Positions 1 to 6,626 are shown, numbered from the stretch's first letter. The stretch is 9,125 bases of DNA from Lachnospiraceae bacterium (GCA_009774155.1 VSNE01000092.1:1-9125), one strand, 5' to 3'. Numbers and translations: made by a program. Notes: generated by a model from the letters alone, not told the origin.

Positions 1-11
1 TGGAGGTAATT

Positions 12-524
12 ATGTTTATAAGTAAATAAAAATCTAAAGCCTATGAAATAATATATTCTGTAGTTAAAGCTGCATTTGACAGTGCCGGACACGCTGACGG
101 AAATGAACACGATTTGGTAAACGCATTAAGAAAAGGGGCGGCATTTATTCCTGATTTATCTTTAGTTGCCGAAACGGACGGAAGGATTGTAGGACATATC
201 ATGTTTACAAAAGCAAAGGTTGGGGATGATACAGTTTTAGCTTTGGCTCCGCTGTCCGTTCTGCCTGAATATCAAAGAAAGGGGATAGGAATGGCTTTAA
301 TCAAAGAAGGACATAGCGTTGCTGACAAATTGGGTTATGAATATTCGATTGTATTGGGCAGTGAAAAATACTATCCGAAAGCAGGATATGTACCGGCTGA
401 TAGCTTTGGCATCAAACCGCCTTTTGATGTGCCGAACGAAAACTTTATGGCATATAAAATAAAAGAAAACGCATCCGATATATGCGGAGTCATAAAATAT
501 GCAGAAGAATTTGGAATTGAATAA
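12..524 (+). pseudogene. GNAT-family N-acetyltransferase, interrupted by an early in-frame stop
   Basis: The gene has a strong Shine-Dalgarno (GGAGG, 2-6) five bases before ATG 12, but the reading frame is M-F-I-S-K-stop, with TAA at 27-29. After the stop the same frame stays open to TAA 522-524 and still reads as a GNAT protein: YEIIYSVVKAAF, then HADGNEHDLVNALRKG, the beta strand LSLVAETDGRIVGHIMF, and the acetyl-CoA pyrophosphate loop Q-R-K-G-I-G within LSVLPEYQRKGIGMAL. Without the stop the product would be 170 residues, normal for this family of small cytoplasmic acetyltransferases (YhbS-like); the substrate cannot be told. Between the stop and the next plausible start, TTG 114, there is no ATG or GTG, and TTG 114 lacks a Shine-Dalgarno and would remove the first 34 residues (beta1/alpha1). 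I therefore call it a pseudogene with a single recent lesion; the rest looks undecayed. A sequencing error or a functional shortened 136-residue product remain possible. Base composition is much more AT-rich than the rest of the window. Confidence 0.72.
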
Positions 525-613
525 TACAAATCCAGTGTATTTGGGATAAATGTAAAAACGATAGCCCTCAAGAAATAATTGTATCAATCTGGACACGCAA
601 TATAATGTGAGAG

Positions 614-636
614 GACGGGAGCTAGTCACTCCCGTC
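614..636. terminator. hairpin between the convergent GNAT and dapL genes
   Basis: There is a perfect 8-bp GC-rich stem, GACGGGAG (614-621) with CTCCCGTC (629-636), and a 7-base loop. It lies 10 bases past the dapL stop codon and about 90 bases past the GNAT stop, where both genes converge. Neither side carries a convincing U-tract, so it could be a transcript-end hairpin or a weak bidirectional terminator rather than a canonical intrinsic terminator. Confidence 0.5.
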
Positions 637-646
637 TACTTGAGTA

Positions 647-1852
647 TTATCCAAACAATTTTGTAAATCGTTCCATTGCCTCCACCGTTTTTTCATAATT
701 GCCGAAGGAGGTCAGGCGGAAGAAGTTGACCCCGTTTTCACCGAAGCCTGCGCCGGGGGTTCCCACTACCTGGATATTTTCCAGAAGGTAATCAAAGCAG
801 GTCCAGGAATCCATACCATTCGGGCATTGGAACCAAATGTATGGGGAATTGATGCCGCCGAAGAACCGGATATTAAGCTTTGTCAGCGTATCGGCAATCA
901 CTTTCGCATTGTTTTTATAGTATTGAATATTTTCCTGGCATTCTTTTATGCCTTCCTCTGAGAATACAGCCTCGGCTCCTTTTTGCACGATGTAGGAGGC
1001 GCCGTTGAATTTCGTGCACTGGCGGCGGTTCCACATGGCGTTTAAGGACATTTCCGTCCCGGCAGAGGAGAGGAATTTTAGTTCCTTTGGAACAATAGTA
1101 TAGCCGCAGCGGGTTCCGGTGAAGCCTGCGGTTTTGGACAGGGAGCAGAACTCAATAGCACATTTTTTAGCGCCTTCAACGGCAAAAATACTTCTTGGAA
1201 GCTCCGGATCAGATATAAATGCTTCATATGCGGAGTCGAACAGAATAATAGCGTCGTTGGCGAGCGCATAGTCCACCCATTCTTTTAACTGTTTTTTGTT
1301 ATAGCATGCTCCGGTCGGGTTATTGGGAGAACACAGATAAATAATATCGGCAGGCTGGTCTGCGTCCGGCATGGGAAGGAAATTGTTCCCGGCATTTCCG
1401 GCAATGTAAGTTACCTGATTGCCGCACATGATGTTGGTATCCACATAGACCGGATACACCGGATCGGGAATCAGGATCACATTGTCGTGACCGAACATGT
1501 CCGTAATATTTCCGGTATCGCTTTTTGCTCCATCGGATACAAAAACGGCATCGGGCTCTACCTCCACACCGTTTTTCTTATAATAAGCAGTAATGGCATT
1601 TCTGGTTGCTTCATAGCCTTGCTCCGGCCCGTATCCTTTGAAGGTTTCAGAGGAAGCCATGGCATCCACGCCTTCGTGAAGGGCATTCAATACGATTTTT
1701 CCCAAAGGTCTCGTTACATCACCGATTCCAAGGCGGATGATTTGCGCGCCCTTTTCTGGATTTTTTTCTGCATAAGCGGCAGTACGGTGAGCAATCTCAG
1801 AGAACAGATAGCTTTCCTTCAGATTGAGATAATTCTCATTTAATTTTGGCAT
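647..1852 (-). CDS. dapL: LL-diaminopimelate aminotransferase
   Basis: This is a PLP-dependent class I/II aminotransferase (EC 2.6.1.83) that converts tetrahydrodipicolinate plus glutamate directly to LL-diaminopimelate and 2-oxoglutarate. That shortcut in lysine and peptidoglycan precursor synthesis bypasses the acyl-blocked steps; the enzyme is cytoplasmic. The 401-residue product has the usual family length and opens with the DapL-type N-terminus (LNENYLNLKESYLFSEI, then IRLGIGDVTRPL at 40-50). Visible motifs are SPNNPTG (175-181), the PLP-ring aspartate in LFDSAYE (D206), the Schiff-base lysine in SLSKTAGFTGTRCGY (K240), and the substrate-carboxylate arginine in FFRLTSF (R379). It starts at ATG (reverse strand 1852) with AAAGGA eight bases upstream (1861-1866). 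It appears to be monocistronic, with its own promoter at 1881-1910, and diverges from the serpin operon. Nothing looks damaged. Confidence 0.96.
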   Translation of the reverse strand: MPKLNENYLNLKESYLFSEIAHRTAAYAEKNPEKGAQIIRLGIGDVTRPLGKIVLNALHEGVDAMASSETFKGYGPEQGYEATRNAITAYYKKNGVEVEPDAVFVSDGAKSDTGNITDMFGHDNVILIPDPVYPVYVDTNIMCGNQVTYIAGNAGNNFLPMPDADQPADIIYLCSPNNPTGACYNKKQLKEWVDYALANDAIILFDSAYEAFISDPELPRSIFAVEGAKKCAIEFCSLSKTAGFTGTRCGYTIVPKELKFLSSAGTEMSLNAMWNRRQCTKFNGASYIVQKGAEAVFSEEGIKECQENIQYYKNNAKVIADTLTKLNIRFFGGINSPYIWFQCPNGMDSWTCFDYLLENIQVVGTPGAGFGENGVNFFRLTSFGNYEKTVEAMERFTKLFG

Positions 1853-1880
1853 TTCATCATTCCTTTCTGTAGCTAGAGCT

Positions 1881-1910
1881 ATTTTAGCAAAAGAGGGACA
1901 GAGGTGTCAA
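1881..1910 (-). promoter_or_regulatory. sigma-A-type promoter of dapL
   Basis: Reading the minus strand, there is a perfect -35 box TTGACA (plus coordinates 1905-1910), an 18-base spacer, and a -10 box TAAAAT (1881-1886) preceded by TGC, an extended -10. Transcription would begin near 1874 and give a leader of only about 20 bases before the dapL ATG, leaving no room for a riboswitch. Confidence 0.85.
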
Positions 1911-1972
1911 TAAAGCGGGGAACATCCTTAAAATTTATGGCGGACAGTTCAGCCATGCGAAATGGGGTATTT

Positions 1973-2020
1973 TTTCCGAAACAAAAATTTCCGAAAAATC
2001 TGTAGTAATCTCTTCAGAAA
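1973..2020. repeat. repeated TTTCCGAAA motifs in the divergent dapL/serpin intergenic region
   Basis: TTTCCGAAA occurs twice, at 1973-1981 and 1988-1996, with centres 15 bp apart. A relative, CTTCAGAAA, lies at 2012-2020. Each is a short near-palindrome (TTC-N-GAA). They sit between dapL's promoter and the serpin start, where the serpin promoter must be, although I could not identify a convincing -35/-10 pair for it. They may be operator half-sites; the region is AT-rich, so chance is also possible. Confidence 0.4.
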
Positions 2021-2084
2021 ATCCGTTCATATAGGAAAACAAGAACATTGGCTGTATCATCGGGAAGGAGGATGAAGTTTTATT

Positions 2085-3392
2085 ATGAAAAAATGTATTT
2101 GGAAATATGCGGCGGGGGCGGCAGTAATGACAATGGTTTTGTCAGGGTGCGGAACCGCAAAGGGGCAGGAGCCGGATGAAACCAAAAGCTGCAGGAGCGT
2201 CACGCGGGTTCAAGAGCCGGAGAGCATTGACTTTGAGGACTGGGATGCCCGGCGTGCTCTTCAGGAGGCAAATCCTGTCAGTGAAAAATTTATCGGGGCG
2301 GTAAACCGGTTTTCCTATGCTTCTGCGGCACAGCTTTTAAGGACGGGGGCGGACGCAAAGAATCAGAACTATTCTCCGCTGTCTCTTTATTATGCGCTGG
2401 CGCTGGCGGCCCAGGGCAGCGAAGGCAGTACGGAGGAGGAGCTTTTGAAGCTTTTAGGTATGGAGGACAAGGCGGCTCTGGCAGATGAATGCGGAAAATT
2501 GTTCCGGCGGCTTTATATAGATCACAAAGTGTCAAAACAAAAGCTTGCGAATTCTCTGTGGCTGAAGAAGGGGCAGAATTTCCGGAAAAAGTTTTTAAAG
2601 ACTGCCCAGGATGATTTTTATACCTCCGTATTTGAGGCGGATTTTGAAAATCCGGAAACGGGAAAGGCCATGGGACGGTGGATTTCGGATCAGACGGGGG
2701 GAACTCTTGCGCCGGAGCTTAAGACATATCCGGAGGAGGCGCTGGCGATTATCAATACGGTATATCTGTATGATGAGTGGCAGCAGCGGTTTATGGAGTC
2801 TGCCAATACGAAGGATACATTTACCACGGCCTCCGGTGAGCAGATGACCTGTGAATATATGAACCGGAAATTTGATTTTCATTCATATTATAAAGGTGAT
2901 GGGTATACCGGCACAGCTCTGGGATTAAAGGGGGCCGGCTCTATGGTTTTTATTCTGCCGGACGAGGGCGTAGAGATAAAGGAACTGCTGACAGAGGATT
3001 CTCTGAGGGATATGTTCGGGAACCGGGAAAGGGAGAGTGCGACGGTGACAGTGTCACTGCCTAAGTTCCGGTTTGAGGACAGTATGGAACTGATTCCCGT
3101 ATTGCAGGAAATGGGGCTTCTGGAGGCGTTTGAGGCTCTGAAAGCAGATTTTTCCTCTATGACGGATGAACAGATCTTTATTTCTGAAGTGAAGCAGGAA
3201 ACTCATATTGAGGTAGTTGAAAGCGGTGTGGAGGCATCTGCTTATACAGAAATCGCAATGGCAGCGGGAGCCGCAATGACAGAGGAAAAAAACTATGAAC
3301 TGAAATACAACCGGCCGTTTTTGTTTGGAATCATCAGCGATGTGGAGACCCCGCTGTTTATCGGTATCTGCAATATGCCGAATCAGGCATAG
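2085..3392 (+). CDS. serpin-family protease inhibitor, lipoprotein
   Basis: This 435-residue protein is predicted to be exported and lipid-anchored. It has a basic N-terminus, a hydrophobic core and lipobox LSGC with the lipidated cysteine at C22, then a linker of about 40 residues and a full serpin fold (about 65-435). Serpin landmarks in order are NYSPLS (95-100), ANSLWL (155-160), the INTVYLYDEW segment (223-232), FILPDEG (289-295), VSLPKFRFE (323-331), the hinge starting at E379 in ESGVEASAYTE, and the C-terminal PFLFGI signature (411-416). The hinge has small residues from P15 to P10, as in inhibitory serpins. Counting from E379 as P17 puts P1 near G395, within a loop of Ala, Met and Gly, which would suit elastase- or subtilisin-like targets (inference). 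The shutter histidine before the hinge is Gln (Q371). AAGGAGG (2065-2071) is 13 bases from ATG 2085, longer than usual, but this start gives the clean MKK signal. It is the first gene of a two-gene operon. Confidence 0.93.
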   Translation: MKKCIWKYAAGAAVMTMVLSGCGTAKGQEPDETKSCRSVTRVQEPESIDFEDWDARRALQEANPVSEKFIGAVNRFSYASAAQLLRTGADAKNQNYSPLSLYYALALAAQGSEGSTEEELLKLLGMEDKAALADECGKLFRRLYIDHKVSKQKLANSLWLKKGQNFRKKFLKTAQDDFYTSVFEADFENPETGKAMGRWISDQTGGTLAPELKTYPEEALAIINTVYLYDEWQQRFMESANTKDTFTTASGEQMTCEYMNRKFDFHSYYKGDGYTGTALGLKGAGSMVFILPDEGVEIKELLTEDSLRDMFGNRERESATVTVSLPKFRFEDSMELIPVLQEMGLLEAFEALKADFSSMTDEQIFISEVKQETHIEVVESGVEASAYTEIAMAAGAAMTEEKNYELKYNRPFLFGIISDVETPLFIGICNMPNQA

Positions 3393-3398
3393 GAAAGG

Positions 3399-4418
3399 AT
3401 GAAAGCATTGATGAAGAAATATCTGATAACGGCATTGAGCGGACTGGCCTGCCTGATGATTGGATGCAGTCAGGGAAGTACCGGGGATGAACAGAATTTT
3501 ACGCCAAAGCGTTTGGATATATATGAGGACAGCGTGCCCAAAGAGGCTCGGGAAGAAGAGAGCAAAAACAGTTCAGAACAGGTTCCCGAGGGGAAGGGCC
3601 GGGCTGCGGCCGGATCGGAGCTTCCGGGACGGGAAAATGGGTGCAGCGCTGTTATCTTTGAGAATTCCGATATTCTGACTCCGGGCGGGGGCGTTTTTCA
3701 TATATCCTACAGGGAAGGGCAGGAGGATAAGCTCTGGTATTATGATGAGTTTTTTACGCTGGAGCGCTATATGGACGGAAGCTGGGAAGAGCTGCCTATG
3801 CTGAACGGCTTATGCGGGACGACCGTGTATACGGAGATTCAAAGGAATATTCCGAATAGTATGGAGCTTGACTGGGGAACCTTGTATGGGCCGCTGGAGC
3901 CTGGCGTTTATTGTGCGGCAAAGGCAGTGTTCCCGCAGAGAACGGATATTCTTAATAGCTTGATGGGAGAGGCTGTGCCTGAGGATCGGGAATATCTGGA
4001 AAGCACGGGTCCGGATACAAATGACGGAAAGATTGTTTATGCAGTATTTGAGCTGAAGGACGGGCTGGGGCTGAGTCTGGAGGTTGAGGATGTGAAGAAC
4101 ACCGGACTTACGATGAAGTTTGTCCGAAACGGCGGAAGTCCGTCCGGGGAGCTTCAGTATGGAAGCAGCTACTGGCTGGAGCAGCTAAAGGCCGGAAGCT
4201 GGTATTTTGTAGAGTATAAAGACCCGGAATATGAGGCTGTCTGGACGCAGGAGGCTTATCCTGTCTCAAAAGAAGTTCAGACAGAGAAAGTGGATTGGAA
4301 ATGGCTTTATGGAGAACTGTCTTCCGGTCAGTATCGGTTTTGTAAGGATGTGACGGATTTCAGAGGAGCCGGGGATTATGACCAGTATGTTTATTCGGCG
4401 GAATTTACCATTCCATGA
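3399..4418 (+). CDS. lipoprotein with two tandem bacterial Ig-like domains
   Basis: The gene begins six bases after the serpin stop, so the two are co-transcribed and probably translationally coupled. The product (339 residues) has a lipoprotein signal ending in MIGC (lipid-bearing C23), a charged Glu/Lys/Ser-rich linker (about 28-80), and two similar beta-rich domains (about 84-218 and 225-338). Both end in the same motif: DWGTLYGPLEPGVYCAAKAV at 158-177 and DWKWLYGELSSGQYRFCKDV at 299-318, exactly 141 residues apart. The D-W-x-x-LYG-x-L-x-x-G-x-Y-x-x-x-K pattern and the preceding W/YxLE...GSW segment match the bacterial Ig-like domains (Big_14-like) of Firmicutes surface proteins. Such domains usually mediate binding or spacing, and no catalytic residues are evident; its pairing with a serpin is the only functional hint. 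AGGA (3391-3394) is four bases from ATG 3399. An in-frame ATG at 3411 (MKKYLI..., 335 residues) would give a more typical signal peptide and may be the true start. Confidence 0.88.
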   Translation: MKALMKKYLITALSGLACLMIGCSQGSTGDEQNFTPKRLDIYEDSVPKEAREEESKNSSEQVPEGKGRAAAGSELPGRENGCSAVIFENSDILTPGGGVFHISYREGQEDKLWYYDEFFTLERYMDGSWEELPMLNGLCGTTVYTEIQRNIPNSMELDWGTLYGPLEPGVYCAAKAVFPQRTDILNSLMGEAVPEDREYLESTGPDTNDGKIVYAVFELKDGLGLSLEVEDVKNTGLTMKFVRNGGSPSGELQYGSSYWLEQLKAGSWYFVEYKDPEYEAVWTQEAYPVSKEVQTEKVDWKWLYGELSSGQYRFCKDVTDFRGAGDYDQYVYSAEFTIP

Positions 4419-4476
4419 TGCCGGTATAGAAAAATATACATAAAGCTGAGGAAAGTTATACAATATAATATCATTT

Positions 4477-4501
4477 CCGGCGTACCTCTTGACAAAGCCG
4501 G
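4477..4501. repeat. inverted repeat bracketing the -35 box of the T-box promoter
   Basis: CCGGC (4477-4481) and GCCGG (4497-4501) form an inverted repeat with a 15-base spacer that contains the TTGACA -35 box. A wider comparison gives ATTTCCGGC against ATCACCGGC on the opposite strand, 7 of 9 matching. Another GCCGG lies at 4420-4424. The position would suit a repressor operator, but GCCGG is short and the window is GC-rich in places. Confidence 0.3.
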
Positions 4502-4517
4502 TGATAGCGTTTAGACT
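4489..4517 (+). promoter_or_regulatory. sigma-A-type promoter driving the T-box / cotH-like / valS unit
   Basis: A perfect -35 TTGACA (4489-4494), a 17-base spacer and a -10 TAGACT (4512-4517, four of six consensus bases) place the start of transcription near 4524. This is just upstream of the first T-box stem, as expected of a T-box promoter. No convincing terminator separates it from the upstream lipoprotein gene, so some read-through from that operon is possible. Confidence 0.78.
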
Positions 4518-4713
4518 GTTAAAAAATAAAAATGGCAGAGAAGAAGAGGAGTACACAAGGTACCGCTGTCAGAGAGAGTCATCCATAGGCTGAAAGGTGG
4601 CTTCAGGACGGGCATGTGGAAGGTAGCTTTGGAGCCGGAGCGCTGAACAGATACAGGTAAGCGCTTCCGTTTAATCCGCGTTAAGGATAATGAGGTATGT
4701 ATTTCATACGAAC

Positions 4714-4742
4714 AAAGGTGGTACCGCGATATGTCGCCCTTT
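4714..4742 (+). promoter_or_regulatory. T-box antiterminator
   Basis: AAAGG (4714-4718) pairs with CCTTT (4738-4742), and GCGA (4726-4729) pairs with TCGC (4734-4737). They enclose the canonical 7-base bulge TGGTACC (4719-4725), where the uncharged tRNA acceptor end binds. The 3' strand is also the start of the terminator stem, so the two structures are mutually exclusive. Confidence 0.9.
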
Positions 4743-4772
4743 GCACAGAGCTTCTGTGCAGAGGGTGTTTTT
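4737..4772 (+). terminator. T-box intrinsic terminator
   Basis: A 12-bp stem (4737-4748 with 4754-4765, one G-U pair, all positions paired) closes a 5-base loop AGCTT and is followed by TGTTTTT (4766-4772). It overlaps the antiterminator at 4737-4742, which is the switching element. It would also stop any transcript reading through from the upstream serpin/Ig lipoprotein operon. Confidence 0.92.
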
Positions 4773-4855
4773 GTGTAATTCATGAAGAGCAGGACAGAAA
4801 GCAGTCCGGGGAGCGCGTCCTGAAAAGCAGAATAAGGGCAGAAAGGGAGTAATTT
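4773..4855 (+). other. leader between T-box terminator and the cotH-like start, with RBS
   Basis: This short untranslated stretch holds no gene that I can see. Its end carries the ribosome binding site GGGAG (4845-4849), six bases before TTG 4856. That spacing decides in favour of the TTG start, because no ATG or GTG in the same frame is equally well placed. Self-complementary GGAC/GTCC pieces around 4790-4820 are too weak to call a structure. Confidence 0.6.
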
Positions 4856-6613
4856 TTGAAGCAGAAATATTTATCAGCAGCCGTTGCCCTTCTGGTACTG
4901 GTGACAGTCTCAGGAGGAATGGTATATGGTACGGTCCGAAAGCCGCCAGTCCGCTTTTCTGAAGGGGAGGCCCTGCAGGAGGAAGCATTTGAGCTGACAC
5001 TTAAAAGCGGTCTGTTTGGAGGAGAGATCTATTACACATTGGATGGAAGCACTCCGACGCTGGAATCGGAGGTTTATACCGATCCGATTCTCATAGAAGC
5101 AGGAACCCCGGTAAAGGCAACGGTAGTGAAGGCCGCGGTACGAAAGGGCGGGCAGCTTGGAGAGATCTGTACGCAGACTTATTTTACAGGAGAAGGGGCG
5201 GACAAGCTTTTTGATGTGATGCTCGTCTCTCTTTCGGCGGACAAAGCGGCCCTGTATGATGAGAAAACCGGTATTTTTTCCAATTATGAGCAGACCGGTG
5301 AAAATGGAGAGTGGGATCGCCCGGCATATATTGAGTTTTATGAGCCTGACGGAAGCCTGATGCTGAAGCAGGGCACGGGAATTGCCGTGTCCGGGCATGG
5401 TTCCCGGGGATATGAGCAGAAGAGTATTAAGCTGATCGGCTCGTCCGTCTATGATATGGAGCATCCGGTCTTTGAATATAATTTTTTTGATACCGATATG
5501 GCGGGCAATAAGGAAGGACAGTCCTATAACCGGCTTGTGCTCCGCAACGGCGGCTCTGACCATGAAGGTACGATGATTAAGTGGAATGTGGTGAGCAGGC
5601 TTGCGAAGGAAGCGGGCATTATCTGCGCCGGGGCCAGGCCCGGTATCCTTTTTCTGAACGGAGAGTATTACGGAATCATTCAGCTCCAGGAGAAATATAC
5701 GTCTTATAATGTGGCGGCTGCCGTCGGAGCGCAGAAGAAGGATATTGTGAAATATGAGCCAAATGAAATCAACAGTGCGCGTTTCGGGGAATATTATAAC
5801 CGTCTCCATTCGGATCTGAATGATCCGGAGCGGCAGACAAAGCTGGAAAGCTCTGTGGATATGCCGGATATGCTCAGGCACTATGCGGTGAACCTGATCA
5901 TGAACAATGTGGACTGGCCGTTTCACAATTTTCTTTCCTGGAAGTGCGCAGACACGGGAGCCACCGCCTATAATGACGGCAGAGTCCGCTTTTTCCTGTA
6001 CGATCTGGATGCGGTCTACCAGGACAATCAGGAATTGGAGGTACAGAATACATTTGACTATCTGATGGAAGAACCGGTGGCAGATATGACAGATACCCTC
6101 TGGCTTCTGATGCAGTCCGATAAATACCGGACCCAGTTCGTGAACCTGGTCTGTGATTTGACCAGCACGGTCTATGACGGAGAGCATGTGGCGCAGATCA
6201 TAGAGGAAGAGGATCAGAAGCTTCAGCGTTCCATGGAGCTTTACTATACCGAGGCCAGAAGGGAGCGTCAGAGAGCGTCAATAGATGAGATGAAGTCTAT
6301 GGCGCTGGAAAGCTGCAAAAGAGTGAGAGAGGGGCTTGTAAAGCATCTGGGGGCGTCAGAACCCTATACGCTGACGGTGGAAGCTCCGGAAGGCTTCGGC
6401 ATTTCCTTCAGTCAGATTCGGATTGATGGAGGAAAAAGCTACGCAGGAACCTACTACCACAATTATCCTCTGACGCTTACGGCAGAGCCGGAGGACGGAC
6501 AGGAGATTTACGGCTGGATCGTCAACGGAGAAGAAATCAGGAGCAGGGAGCTTCTTCTGGACGAAAACTATACGGCTGATAAGATGCATATACAACTGAT
6601 AACAGAACCATAA
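4856..6613 (+). CDS. exported CotH-kinase-family protein
   Basis: The product is a 585-residue protein predicted to be secreted or membrane-anchored: KQK followed by a hydrophobic stretch (about 7-27), with no lipobox. Domains in order are: (1) a chitobiase/FN3-associated beta domain (about 33-112) with the hallmark EIYYTLDGSTPT (57-68); (2) a CotH domain (about 119-470) showing WDRPAYIEFYEPDG (153-166), GHGSRGYEQKSIKLI (180-194), LVLRNGGSD (227-235), NNVDWPFHNFLSW (350-362) and the metal-binding FFLYDLDAVY with D383 and D385; (3) a C-terminal beta-repeat domain (about 503-585) with PLTLTAEPEDG and YGWIVNGEE. CotH of Bacillus is an atypical kinase that phosphorylates spore-coat proteins; in Clostridia, related exported proteins have unknown targets, so kinase activity here is inferred from the intact DxD motif. 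Translation starts at TTG with a good RBS. The gene directly follows the T-box and precedes valS by 13 bases with no terminator, so it should be expressed with valS and rise when tRNA-Val is uncharged. Confidence 0.9.
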   Translation: MKQKYLSAAVALLVLVTVSGGMVYGTVRKPPVRFSEGEALQEEAFELTLKSGLFGGEIYYTLDGSTPTLESEVYTDPILIEAGTPVKATVVKAAVRKGGQLGEICTQTYFTGEGADKLFDVMLVSLSADKAALYDEKTGIFSNYEQTGENGEWDRPAYIEFYEPDGSLMLKQGTGIAVSGHGSRGYEQKSIKLIGSSVYDMEHPVFEYNFFDTDMAGNKEGQSYNRLVLRNGGSDHEGTMIKWNVVSRLAKEAGIICAGARPGILFLNGEYYGIIQLQEKYTSYNVAAAVGAQKKDIVKYEPNEINSARFGEYYNRLHSDLNDPERQTKLESSVDMPDMLRHYAVNLIMNNVDWPFHNFLSWKCADTGATAYNDGRVRFFLYDLDAVYQDNQELEVQNTFDYLMEEPVADMTDTLWLLMQSDKYRTQFVNLVCDLTSTVYDGEHVAQIIEEEDQKLQRSMELYYTEARRERQRASIDEMKSMALESCKRVREGLVKHLGASEPYTLTVEAPEGFGISFSQIRIDGGKSYAGTYYHNYPLTLTAEPEDGQEIYGWIVNGEEIRSRELLLDENYTADKMHIQLITEP

Positions 6614-6626
6614 AGGAGAGAAAATT

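Larger units (their letters stand above)
4525..4772 (+). promoter_or_regulatory. T-box riboswitch (probable specifier GUA, valine)
   Basis: This untranslated leader senses uncharged tRNA and lets transcription continue when charging is low. Stem I signatures appear in order: the GAGGAGTAC segment at 4547-4554 (its AGUA is the specifier-loop 5' side), AGAGAG at 4571-4576, GGCTGAAAG (4588-4596), GGAAGGTAGC (4618-4627), TTGGAG, and CGCTGAAC (4641-4648). By position relative to the basal helix (GAAGAG 4543-4548 with GCGCTTC 4661-4667, one mismatch), the specifier is GUA at 4657-4659, a valine codon, followed by the expected purine. The T-box core AAAGGTGGTACCGCG is at 4714-4728. Its UGGU bulge would pair with an ACCA tRNA end, and bacterial tRNA-Val normally has discriminator A. 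The specifier fits the valS gene downstream, although a CotH-family gene intervenes. Presence of a T-box is essentially certain; the specifier assignment is somewhat less so because I folded stem I by eye. Confidence 0.95.

Noticed and set aside
2072..2137. ATG at 2072 directly after the AAGGAGG sequence, opening a roughly 20-codon frame overlapping the serpin start
   Set aside because: The Shine-Dalgarno would touch the start codon, leaving no spacing, and the frame ends quickly; the MKK lipoprotein start at 2085 is far better.
4420..4481. GCCGG ... CCGGC as a terminator for the lipoprotein operon
   Set aside because: The loop would be over 50 bases and no U-run follows.
4621..4626. GUA within GGTAGC as an alternative T-box specifier
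   Set aside because: It lies in the distal part of stem I that matches the conserved GAA...TTGGAG segment, not beside the basal helix where the specifier loop is.
4786..4825. GGAC/GTCC self-complementary pieces downstream of the T-box terminator
   Set aside because: Stems are only four to five base pairs with competing partners and no U-tract, so no terminator or second riboswitch can be supported.
4910..6187. Long open frame (about 425 codons) on the minus strand inside the cotH-like gene
   Set aside because: It is antisense to a gene with clear domain motifs, has no recognisable domain or good RBS, and its sequence is rich in Ile, Arg and His as expected of a reverse-complement shadow.
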